Origin: UBA2108 sp002713215
GTDB lineage: Bacteria > Bacteroidota > Bacteroidia > Flavobacteriales_G > Salibacteraceae
Length of the DNA stretch: 63,944 nt
Assembly: GCA_937891015.1 (NCBI GenBank)
Contig: CALAPY010000003.1
Span: 1 to 63,944 of the forward strand
Direction: 5' to 3'
Part shown: positions 34,330-42,431 of the stretch, one piece after another
Position numbering within the stretch: position 1 is the stretch's first letter
How the letters are laid out: each line of letters opens with the position of its first letter
Program-made: the position numbers and the translations under genes
The notes under the pieces: generated by a model
Databases searched by the model: none
What the model saw: the letters and a program-made list of their open reading frames with translations, nothing else
Told to the model about the DNA's origin: nothing

Positions 34330-34707
34330 ATGAAACAAATAATTAATACTAAGAATGCACCGGCACCTATTGGCCCATACAATCAGGCGGTAAAAGTTGA
34401 TAACACGCTATACGTAAGTGGTCAGATTGCCATAAACCCTGCAACCGGTGAATTGGAAATTGATGACCTAAAAAACGAAACCCATTGGGTAATGAAAAAT
34501 ATGGGTGCCGTATTGGAGGCTGCTGGAATGGATTACAGCCACATTGTAAAATGCTCCATTTTTATCAGCGACATGGGCAATTTTGGTACTATCAATGAAG
34601 TGTATGGTTCTTATTTTACATCTAACTACCCGGCACGCGAAACGGTAGAAGTAGCTTGCTTACCCAAAAACGTAAACGTAGAGATCAGTTGTGTTGCGGT
34701 GAACTGA
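34330..34707 (+). CDS. RidA-family enamine/imine deaminase
   Basis: A 125-residue protein of the YjgF/YER057c/UK114 fold that hydrolyses reactive 2-aminoacrylate-type imines released by PLP enzymes. Visible landmarks are APAPIGPYNQAV near the N-terminus, LYVSGQIAINPATGEL, and the C-terminal arginine PARETVEVACLPKNVNVEI. A trimeric cytosolic enzyme. Its stop lies 60 nt from the convergent M48 gene. Confidence 0.95.
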   Translation: MKQIINTKNAPAPIGPYNQAVKVDNTLYVSGQIAINPATGELEIDDLKNETHWVMKNMGAVLEAAGMDYSHIVKCSIFISDMGNFGTINEVYGSYFTSNYPARETVEVACLPKNVNVEISCVAVN

Positions 34708-34767
34708 TATTGGATAAATCTAGCATTAAATATGAAAGAACCAAGATCAAAAAACCAATATCAAGTA

Positions 34768-35556
34768 CTAAAGCGACTCCTTCACCCTATCCCAATCCAG
34801 ATCAAATTCGATGGTTTGAAAATCTTCGGGAAGCTCATACTGCAAGGATTTTTTTATTCTTGAGTTCTTGGCCGGATGGGAAAGAAAGATCTCCATTTTA
34901 TCGTCGAAGGTTCCATACTTCTTGTTTAATCTTCTAAAAAAAGTTGCCAACGCCCTGGGAGAGACAGAAGATTTTTCCAGCAATTGTAAGGCAAAATCAT
35001 CCGCTTCTGCTTCTTGTTTTCGATTGAATCCCTGAGAAATAAGTGATTGAATAAGATCCTGGATAAGAATAGCATCTCCACCGGACACCACAGAAAACAA
35101 TATAGCAATTCCAAACTCCTTGATCAAACGATCAATTACATGTCGCTTTTCTACGTGCCCCATTTCATGAGCAATAACCGCAGCCACTTCTTCCGGATTT
35201 TCAGCAAAGTCAACCAATCCTGATAACACCACTATATTGCCACCGGGCAAGGTAAAGGCATTAATTGTCTCGTCTTTTACCAGAATAATATTGTAATCAA
35301 ATTCCGAAAGGTCAAGTTGTTCTTTTAACCGGGTGGATATAATACGTATAGCGGAATCAGCCGCATTTCCCTTAATTCGCTGGTAAGAACTGGAACTATA
35401 GAAATTATCCATAATAAGTTCACCCAACTTCTCTTCCTGTTCAATGCTTACTTCTACACTTAAACTGTCGTCATCAAAAAGTGGCACCCAGGTAAAAAGA
35501 GCCCATATCCCGGCAAAAATTGCCAGGAGAATTAATGCATCACGTATGGTTTTCAT
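34768..35556 (-). CDS. M48-family metalloprotease, membrane-anchored
   Basis: A 262-residue zinc protease with an N-terminal anchor (about 4-24). The zinc site is HEMGH (130-134), with the third ligand in QEAEAD (181-186). The length suits a minimal BepA/HtpX-like peptidase without TPRs. It may degrade misassembled envelope proteins. It lies 4 nt after the DUF4870-like gene in a three-gene minus-strand operon. Confidence 0.9.
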   Translation of the reverse strand: MKTIRDALILLAIFAGIWALFTWVPLFDDDSLSVEVSIEQEEKLGELIMDNFYSSSSYQRIKGNAADSAIRIISTRLKEQLDLSEFDYNIILVKDETINAFTLPGGNIVVLSGLVDFAENPEEVAAVIAHEMGHVEKRHVIDRLIKEFGIAILFSVVSGGDAILIQDLIQSLISQGFNRKQEAEADDFALQLLEKSSVSPRALATFFRRLNKKYGTFDDKMEIFLSHPAKNSRIKKSLQYELPEDFQTIEFDLDWDRVKESL

Positions 35557-35560
35557 TCAA

Positions 35561-36049
35561 CTATTTTGGTGGAAGATTAACAGCCTCTACCGGGTTGTTT
35601 TCATTTTCCCGAATCTTAAAAGCTATATCATAACTTATTCTTCCAAAGAAAATGAAGTAGTACATCTGGCCTCTTCTTGCCTTAATAGCCGCCCAAATAC
35701 TAAACCCGAAATAGAACAAATTGGCCAATATCACGGTTACTAAATATCCCCAATAAGTATTTCCGTATTCATAATCATAAAACAAGATTCTCAGTGTCCA
35801 AAACACCAATACAGCATTCATAATACTGGTTGGCAGCTGCGACAAAACCGATTGTGCCGAATGGAAATGAACAAACCTGCTTTTCTTTCTATTAATGTAA
35901 TAATAGATAACCGCCGCAATCAGGTTAATAATGGGCAACGGGAGTCCTGCCGCAATGGCTGCAAACATCATAAGGTATCCACCCATAGCGTCTTCACGCT
36001 CTTCGATGGAAACCTCATCCGGTTGTGGTAAACTATGATGTTTGCTCAT
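35561..36049 (-). CDS. DUF4870-like membrane protein
   Basis: 162 residues from the ATG at 36049 (MSKHHSLPQPDEVSIEERED). About four membrane helices follow an amphipathic N-terminus; the motif INRKKSRFVHFHSAQSVL is the DUF4870 signature. Function is unknown. Its start overlaps the end of the DUF4389-like gene by 17 nt, supporting co-translation. Confidence 0.8.
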   Translation of the reverse strand: MSKHHSLPQPDEVSIEEREDAMGGYLMMFAAIAAGLPLPIINLIAAVIYYYINRKKSRFVHFHSAQSVLSQLPTSIMNAVLVFWTLRILFYDYEYGNTYWGYLVTVILANLFYFGFSIWAAIKARRGQMYYFIFFGRISYDIAFKIRENENNPVEAVNLPPK

Positions 36050-36692
36050 CTTCTTCGCTAGTTTCTTGAGCAGGAGGATCAATATCGCGTGGAGGCATTT
36101 CCGACGGAACCGCATCCAATGTAAATGGTGGATATCGATCGGTCATGTACATCATATAGAGATTAACCCTAGTATTCCAACGGATGAAGCCTACCAGAAA
36201 ATCATGAATGGATTTGTTGCTTTTTCCCGTAAATAAAATAATAAACCAGTTTCCAATCATGGCTATTTGAGCACCAATGCTCACAAACATTAGAACAAAC
36301 CCATGAGGTAAAATCACATAAAACAAACCGAATAACAATTTGAATATGGCAGTACTCCTTTTTAAGCTCTCCGGATAGGGAACTTCCAAAGTAACCACAG
36401 GATCGTCAACCGAAAGTCCAAACCGAGGATATCCATCACTTAAATTATAGAGCCTGGCATTTACCCTTAGGTTCCAACGAAGTAACTGAACCTGAAATTC
36501 AAAAAAGCTTTTAGGATACCTTCCGGTAAACATGATCGACCAGAAAGAAATGAAGGTCAGTATTGATGACCAGATCTGTAGAAACATCAATAGAAAGATA
36601 TGGGGCAAAACAATGTATAGCCATCCAAAGAATGAACGAAGAAGCAATTCGCCACGCGAGTATTTCTCCTGATAGTTAACTTCTAAAATCAT
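36033..36692 (-). CDS. DUF4389-like membrane protein with internal duplication
   Basis: A 219-residue protein built of two similar halves. LPHIFLLMFLQIWSSI...WNLRVNARLY...DGYPRF in the first half matches LPHGFVLMFVSIGAQI...WNTRVNLYMM...DRYPPF in the second. Each has about two helices. The C-terminal ~20 residues are Glu/Asp-rich. Function unknown. It is the first gene of a minus-strand unit with the DUF4870-like and M48 genes. Confidence 0.8.
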   Translation of the reverse strand: MILEVNYQEKYSRGELLLRSFFGWLYIVLPHIFLLMFLQIWSSILTFISFWSIMFTGRYPKSFFEFQVQLLRWNLRVNARLYNLSDGYPRFGLSVDDPVVTLEVPYPESLKRSTAIFKLLFGLFYVILPHGFVLMFVSIGAQIAMIGNWFIILFTGKSNKSIHDFLVGFIRWNTRVNLYMMYMTDRYPPFTLDAVPSEMPPRDIDPPAQETSEEDEQTS

Positions 36693-36932
36693 AGGTGTAT
36701 ATTTTTAAGTTTAATGTGTAAATATATAATAAGGTTGGTAAACAGGCAGATAAGTAAATGTTTTATTGGCTTTAACTCTTTATGAACTGGAATAATTCAA
36801 GGCCATATGCAGAGCAATGCAGGAAGTCTACGAATAAGTCCGTCATTCTGCAATTGAGCATAATTGAATGTTTTTATCCCTACTCTAGTTCTGCAATTTG
36901 ATTTAATTTCGTGGCTCGAAAAAAATTATTCT

Positions 36933-38321
36933 ATGGCTTACGATTTAGTAGTATTAGGAAGTGGACCCGGTGGATATGTTGCGGCTATCCGGGCATCTCA
37001 ATTAGGACTTAAAACCGCAATTATCGAGCGTGAATCTTTAGGTGGAATTTGCCTGAACTGGGGATGTATTCCAACTAAAGCTCTACTTAAAAGTGCACAG
37101 GTATTTGAATACCTAAATCACGCTGAAGATTTTGGAATTTCCGTTAAGGATCCTTCGGCCGATTTTAATAAAATAGTTGAACGAAGTCGTGGTGTTGCTA
37201 CAAAAATGAGCAACGGTGTTACCTTCTTGATGAAGAAAAACAAAATTGATGTAATTAAAGGAACCGGTAAGCTTGTTTCGGGTACTGAAGTTGAAGTAAC
37301 CGATGACAAAGGTACCAAATCAAAAGTTTCAGGTAAGAATGTAATTCTGGCTACCGGTGCTCGTTCCCGTGAACTTCCAAACTTGCCACAAGACGGTAAG
37401 AAAATAATTGGTTACCGAGAAGCCATGACCTTACCAAAACAACCTAAAAAAATGGTTGTGGTCGGATCAGGTGCTATTGGTTCTGAGTTTGCCTATTTCT
37501 ATCAAACCATGGGTACGGAAGTAACCCTAATTGAGTTTATGCCGAACATCGTTCCTGTTGAGGATGAGGATGTGAGCAAGCAATTGGGCCGTTCATTCAA
37601 AAAATCTGGAATGAAAGTGATGGTATCATCAGAAGTACTTTCTGTTGACACCAAAGGCGCTGGGTGTAAAGTAAAGGTTAAAACCAAAAAAGGCGAAGAA
37701 ACCATTGATTGCGATATCGTTTTATCCGCTGTAGGAATCGCAACCAATATTGAGAACATTGGTCTTGAAGATGTTGGTGTTGCTACCGATAAAGGTAAGG
37801 TAATGGTGAACGATTATTATCAAACCAATATTCCTACCGTTTGGGCCATTGGAGATATCGTTCCGGGTCAAGCCTTGGCTCACGTGGCTTCCGCTGAAGG
37901 AATAACAGCAGTAGAAAAAATTGCTGGATTAAACCCCGAAACCATTGATTATAACAATATACCGGGCTGTACTTATTGCTTCCCGGAAGTTGCTTCGGTA
38001 GGTATGACGGAAAAAGCAGCTAAAGATGCAGGACTTGACATCAAGGTTGGTAAATTTCCATTTTCGGCATCCGGTAAAGCCAGTGCGGCAGGACACAACG
38101 AAGGTTTTGTTAAATTGATTTTCGATGCCAAGTACGGTGAATTACTTGGTGGACACATGATCGGATACAACGTAACTGAAATGATTGCCGAAATTGTAGC
38201 CATTCGAAAACTGGAAACTACAGGGCATGAATTAATTAAGACCGTACACCCTCATCCAACTATGAGTGAAGCTGTGATGGAAGCTGCTGCTGCTGCATAT
38301 GACGAGGTAATTCATATATAG
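36933..38321 (+). CDS. lpdA: Dihydrolipoyl dehydrogenase (E3)
   Basis: A 462-residue flavoprotein that reoxidises dihydrolipoamide in the pyruvate and 2-oxoglutarate dehydrogenase complexes. The start is ATG 36933; an in-frame ATG at 36864 adds an untypical 23-residue leader. The FAD motif is VVLGSGPGGYVAAIRA. The redox disulfide is Cys40-Cys45 in GGICLNWGCIPTKA. The NAD motif VVGSGAIGSEFA lies near 179-190. The C-terminal catalytic TVHPHPTMSEAVMEAA is intact. A strong terminator follows. Confidence 0.96.
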   Translation: MAYDLVVLGSGPGGYVAAIRASQLGLKTAIIERESLGGICLNWGCIPTKALLKSAQVFEYLNHAEDFGISVKDPSADFNKIVERSRGVATKMSNGVTFLMKKNKIDVIKGTGKLVSGTEVEVTDDKGTKSKVSGKNVILATGARSRELPNLPQDGKKIIGYREAMTLPKQPKKMVVVGSGAIGSEFAYFYQTMGTEVTLIEFMPNIVPVEDEDVSKQLGRSFKKSGMKVMVSSEVLSVDTKGAGCKVKVKTKKGEETIDCDIVLSAVGIATNIENIGLEDVGVATDKGKVMVNDYYQTNIPTVWAIGDIVPGQALAHVASAEGITAVEKIAGLNPETIDYNNIPGCTYCFPEVASVGMTEKAAKDAGLDIKVGKFPFSASGKASAAGHNEGFVKLIFDAKYGELLGGHMIGYNVTEMIAEIVAIRKLETTGHELIKTVHPHPTMSEAVMEAAAAAYDEVIHI

Positions 38322-38356
38322 CGATAGCGAATCTTAGTTTTATAAATTATTGAGTG

Positions 38357-38387
38357 AAGCCCTTGCCAAAATTGGTGAGGGCTTTTT
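38357..38387 (+). terminator. Intrinsic terminator of lpdA
   Basis: AAGCCCTTGCC pairs with GGTGAGGGCTT (11 bp, two wobble pairs), with a six-base loop and five T. Confidence 0.9.
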
Positions 38388-38464
38388 AATTCTAGAAAGT
38401 TGACAAATAATCTATGAAATTAAGCCCTCATACAAGTGCTAGTGTTTAACTTCACGTCCTAATT

Positions 38465-40408
38465 ATGTGTGGAATTTCAGGCATTTTATGTACTACATCC
38501 AGCGACCAATCCCGCTTACGAAAAATTGTAAATTCTGCTAACGTATTAGCAAAAAGAGGCCCTGATGCCGAGGGGGTATTCCAACAAAATGGTATTGCCA
38601 TGGGCCATCGCAGATTATCTATTATAGATACATCCTCGGCCGCGAACCAACCAATGACCGATCGCAGTGGAAGGTATACCCTGATCTTTAATGGTGAGAT
38701 CTACAATTTTGGAGTCTACCGAAAATTGTTGGAGGAAGAAGGAATCCGGTTCGATACCAAAAGTGATACTGAGGTTCTTCTTGCACTTTACATTAAATAT
38801 GGAGAAGAATGCCTTCAAAAGCTAAATGGATTCTTTGCGTTTGCAGTTTGGGACAATCAGGATAAAACCCTTTTTGTTGCCAGGGATCGCATGGGTATTA
38901 AACCGCTCTACTGGACCGTACAAGATCAGGACTTTTGTTTCTCTTCTGAAATGAAAGGGATTATGGAAATGGAAATTCCAAAAATCATAGATCGGGCTTC
39001 ATTATTCTCCTATATTCAATTGAACTATATCCCCTACCCCAATACGATACTGGAAGATGTTCACAAATTGAATCCAGGACATTTTATCTTTATTGACACC
39101 AAAGAAAAAGAATGGATCTCTAACATTGAACCAACGCGTTACTACGAAATTCCGAAGTCTTCGTTTAATACCATGGACCTAAACCCTTCTACCTATTCCA
39201 ATGCGCAAAAAACGTTGATTAGCTTGTTGGATGAATCCGTAAAAAAACGAATGATCTCTGATGTACCATTGGGCGCATTTCTTTCAGGTGGAATTGACAG
39301 TTCGGTTATTTCCACACTAGCCAGCAGGCATACCGATAAATTGGAAACCTTCTCCATTGGTTTTTCAGATAATCCATACTACGATGAAACGGAATACGCA
39401 GAATTGGTAGCAAAAAAAATAAAATCTAACCACCACCCATTTAAGCTGAGTAGTGATGACTTCTATTCCAACCTTGACGAATTCCTAGACTATATCGATG
39501 AGCCTTTTGCCGATAGTAGTGCCATTAATGTGTTTATCTTAAGTAAGGAAACCAAAAAACACGTTACCGTGGCATTGTCAGGGGATGGAGCCGATGAAAT
39601 GTTCTCTGGGTATAATAAGCACTTTGCAGAATACAAAGTGAGAAACCTTGGAATCAAAGATCGGGTTGCATTGGGATCTGCCCCTCTGCTAAAAGTGCTT
39701 CCGCAAAGCCGGGATGGCAAATTGGGAAATTTGAATCGGCAGATTCAACGCTTTAGAGAAGGCGTTAACTTAGGTCCCAGAGACCGTTATTGGCGTTGGG
39801 CCTCTTTCCGGTCTGAGGAACAGGCCAACTACCTATTGTCGGAAGCCAAAGAGGAAAATGAGCAACGATTAACCGACCTAGCTTTTACTTATAAAAAGCG
39901 AAAAGAACAGTATTTAAAGAACATAAGCAAGGACGGCGATTTTAATGAAGTACTTTACACGGACATGCAATTGGTTTTACCCAATGACATGTTGTACAAA
40001 GTAGACATGATGAGCATGGCAAACAGCCTGGAGGTTAGAACCCCCTTCCTGGATACCGATGTGGTTGACTTTGCCTTTCAAATTCCAATCGAATTTAAAA
40101 TTAACTCAAGTACCCGAAAAAAGATCCTAAAAGATGCCTTTCGGGAACATTTGCCTGACGAATTATATGACCGGGGTAAAAAAGGATTTGAAGTTCCCCT
40201 GCTCAACTGGCTTAAGAATGAATTGAAGGACAAACTCGAAAACGAGTATTTACAGGAAGAGTTTATACAAGCCCAGGGAATCTTTAATTACAAAGCCATT
40301 GAGGTTGAACTAAAAAATTTACAGAGCAAAAATCCGGGAGATTCAGCAGGAACTATCTGGAACCTGTTCATTTTTCAACACTGGTATAAAAAATACATCC
40401 TGAATTAA
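38465..40408 (+). CDS. Glutamine-hydrolysing asparagine synthetase family protein (AsnB type)
   Basis: A 647-residue amidotransferase. The N-terminal glutaminase nucleophile is Cys2 (MCGISGIL) with NGEIYNF. The C-terminal synthetase domain has the pyrophosphate-loop LSGGIDSS at about 275 and later the GDGADEMFSGY motif. Here it opens a polysaccharide operon, and the stop codon of this gene overlaps the start of the next (TAATG). Such AsnB-like proteins are frequent in exopolysaccharide clusters, where they may amidate a sugar acid rather than make asparagine (inference). Confidence 0.92.
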   Translation: MCGISGILCTTSSDQSRLRKIVNSANVLAKRGPDAEGVFQQNGIAMGHRRLSIIDTSSAANQPMTDRSGRYTLIFNGEIYNFGVYRKLLEEEGIRFDTKSDTEVLLALYIKYGEECLQKLNGFFAFAVWDNQDKTLFVARDRMGIKPLYWTVQDQDFCFSSEMKGIMEMEIPKIIDRASLFSYIQLNYIPYPNTILEDVHKLNPGHFIFIDTKEKEWISNIEPTRYYEIPKSSFNTMDLNPSTYSNAQKTLISLLDESVKKRMISDVPLGAFLSGGIDSSVISTLASRHTDKLETFSIGFSDNPYYDETEYAELVAKKIKSNHHPFKLSSDDFYSNLDEFLDYIDEPFADSSAINVFILSKETKKHVTVALSGDGADEMFSGYNKHFAEYKVRNLGIKDRVALGSAPLLKVLPQSRDGKLGNLNRQIQRFREGVNLGPRDRYWRWASFRSEEQANYLLSEAKEENEQRLTDLAFTYKKRKEQYLKNISKDGDFNEVLYTDMQLVLPNDMLYKVDMMSMANSLEVRTPFLDTDVVDFAFQIPIEFKINSSTRKKILKDAFREHLPDELYDRGKKGFEVPLLNWLKNELKDKLENEYLQEEFIQAQGIFNYKAIEVELKNLQSKNPGDSAGTIWNLFIFQHWYKKYILN

Positions 40409-41589
40409 TGCCAAAAATTCTACGCATATTAAATCGCTTCAACTTAGGAGGTCCTACCTATAATGCTTCCTACTTAAGCAGGTATATGCCCGAAGAGTTC
40501 GAAACCATGCTCATTGGTGGAGAAAAGGACGAAAGTGAAGCCAGTTCATTGCACATTCCTGAAGACCTTGGTCTAAAACCAACCATCATTCCTACCATGA
40601 GGAGGGAATTAAATCCTGGAAACGATTATAAATCCTATAAAAAAATCAAGGAGATCATTGAGGAGTTTAAACCTGACATTGTACATACTCATGCCTCTAA
40701 AGCTGGAGCGCTTGGTCGATTAGCTGCGATTCATTGCCATATACCCCACCTGGTGCATACATTTCACGGCCATGTATTTCACGGATACTTTAATCCTATA
40801 AAATCAAGAGCTTACAAATCGATTGAGCGTTATTTGGCCAATAGGTGCGATAAAATAATAGCTATAAGCGATATTCAGAAAAAAGAACTCTCGGAAGATC
40901 ATAGTATTTGCCCTGCCGATAAAATCCAGGTTATTCCCCTGGGATTTGATTTAAATCGCTTCCTGGTTGATCAAAATGAACATCGCAGTTTGTTTCGAAG
41001 TAGCTATAAGCTGGAAGATAAAGTGGCAATTGGAATAATTGGCCGGTTGGTACCTATAAAGAACCACTTCTTATTTTTAGAGGGTCTTAAGTGGTTAAAG
41101 AACAACTCCAAAACATCTTTTCAGGCTTTTATTATTGGAGATGGTGAGGAAAGGGCTCATATTGAAGAACTGGCCGCGAATCTTGGACTAACTTTTGACT
41201 CCAAAACAAACCCCAGTGTTGATCTGATTTTCACCTCCTGGATAAAAGATGTAAGCACAGTACTACCCGGACTGGATGTTGTAACCCTTACTTCCTTGAA
41301 TGAAGGAACTCCTGTAAGTTTAATTGAGGCACAGGCAGCCGAGAAGGCAATTGTTTCAACGAATGTAGGAGGAATTGAAAACGTGGTTTTACCCAACCAG
41401 TCTGCCTTGCTTAACGATATTGGCGATAAGGAGCAGTTTTCCAGAAATCTTCAATCCCTTGTCGACGATGAGACTAAAAGAAAAAGCCTTAGTGAGGCGG
41501 GTAAAGACTTCGTTTTTAGAAACTTCCATTACGACAGACTCATTCGCGATACAACGCAACTTTACCAGCAAATCCTTGGAAAAGGATGA
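40408..41589 (+). CDS. Family 4 glycosyltransferase
   Basis: A 393-residue GT-B enzyme. N-terminal glycine-rich LNRFNLGGPTYNASYLS is followed by HTHASKAGALGRLAA. The C-terminal nucleotide-sugar region has GRLVPIKNHFLF and the EX7E-like LNEGTPVSLIEAQAAEKAIV. Likely sugar transfer to a lipid-linked precursor of the exported polysaccharide. It is translationally coupled to the asparagine-synthetase-like gene. Its last bases contain an in-frame ATG for the following gene, but a better start for that gene is downstream. Confidence 0.9.
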   Translation: MPKILRILNRFNLGGPTYNASYLSRYMPEEFETMLIGGEKDESEASSLHIPEDLGLKPTIIPTMRRELNPGNDYKSYKKIKEIIEEFKPDIVHTHASKAGALGRLAAIHCHIPHLVHTFHGHVFHGYFNPIKSRAYKSIERYLANRCDKIIAISDIQKKELSEDHSICPADKIQVIPLGFDLNRFLVDQNEHRSLFRSSYKLEDKVAIGIIGRLVPIKNHFLFLEGLKWLKNNSKTSFQAFIIGDGEERAHIEELAANLGLTFDSKTNPSVDLIFTSWIKDVSTVLPGLDVVTLTSLNEGTPVSLIEAQAAEKAIVSTNVGGIENVVLPNQSALLNDIGDKEQFSRNLQSLVDDETKRKSLSEAGKDFVFRNFHYDRLIRDTTQLYQQILGKG

Positions 41590-41611
41590 AAATAGGAGAA
41601 ATTATTAATTA

Positions 41612-41619
41612 TACTTTTG
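41612..41619 (+). promoter_or_regulatory. -7 box for the Wza-like gene
   Basis: TACTTTTG matches TAnnTTTG, 17 nt before the chosen start ATG at 41637, and supports separate transcription of the export genes. Confidence 0.5.
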
Positions 41620-41636
41620 CAGCTAATTTTAATTTG

Positions 41637-42425
41637 ATGAGAAAACTACTCTGGGCATTCCTATTTATTGGCATTTCGCTTTCCTTTTCTAGCTGTAAGT
41701 GGCTGAATCAAAGTATAATGTTTGAAACGCCAAAAGATTACGCCTTCGATACTGTTCCTGATACGGTTATAGATCAATACGTACTACAGCCCAATGACCT
41801 TTTCTATTTCAGGCTATTTGCCAATGACGGGTTTAAGCTGATTGACATTACAACCATGAGTCAGAACAACCAAATGATGAATATTGGACAAAACCAAACC
41901 TTGTTTCAATATTTGATAGAATACGATGGTACCACCAAATTGCCAATTCTTGGCAGAGTTACCCTGGAAGGCATGACAATTCGTCAAGCGGAGCTGTATC
42001 TTCAAAAAAAGTATACCTATTCATTTAACGATCCATTTGTTCAAATTTCGGTTCTCAACCGAAGGGTAATTGTTTTCCCCGGTGAATCGGGACAAGCCAG
42101 GGTTATTGGATTGCAAAACAACAACACAACCCTAATGGAAGCCCTTGCATTGGCAGGAGGTGTATCTGAAAATGGAAAGGCACAAAAAATTAAATTGATT
42201 CGTAAAACCGATGATCCCAATGATCCGTTGGTATACGAATTTGATATGAGTACCATTAACGGGCTGATGTACGCCAACATGATTGTTCAAACGGAGGACA
42301 TCATATATGTAGAACCACGAAAGCAATTGGCTGCAAAATTCTTCAAGGAAATATCTCCCTACATTGGTATTCTAACCGCTCTTTTACTTGTATTGACAAC
42401 GTTTGGAAGTCTTCAAGCTTTATAA
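41637..42425 (+). CDS. Wza-like polysaccharide export lipoprotein
   Basis: 262 residues from ATG 41637 (MRKLLWAFLFIGISLSFSSC), which ends in a lipobox LSFSSC with the lipidated cysteine at residue 20. An upstream in-frame ATG at 41586 would add 17 hydrophilic residues ahead of the signal peptide, so it is rejected. A Poly_export domain (VLQPNDLFYFRLF...) and a SLBB-like segment (VFPGESGQARVIGLQNNN) follow. A C-terminal transmembrane segment at about 240-258 would anchor it. With Wzc it forms the export channel in the outer membrane. Confidence 0.92.
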   Translation: MRKLLWAFLFIGISLSFSSCKWLNQSIMFETPKDYAFDTVPDTVIDQYVLQPNDLFYFRLFANDGFKLIDITTMSQNNQMMNIGQNQTLFQYLIEYDGTTKLPILGRVTLEGMTIRQAELYLQKKYTYSFNDPFVQISVLNRRVIVFPGESGQARVIGLQNNNTTLMEALALAGGVSENGKAQKIKLIRKTDDPNDPLVYEFDMSTINGLMYANMIVQTEDIIYVEPRKQLAAKFFKEISPYIGILTALLLVLTTFGSLQAL

Positions 42426-42431
42426 AGTTAT

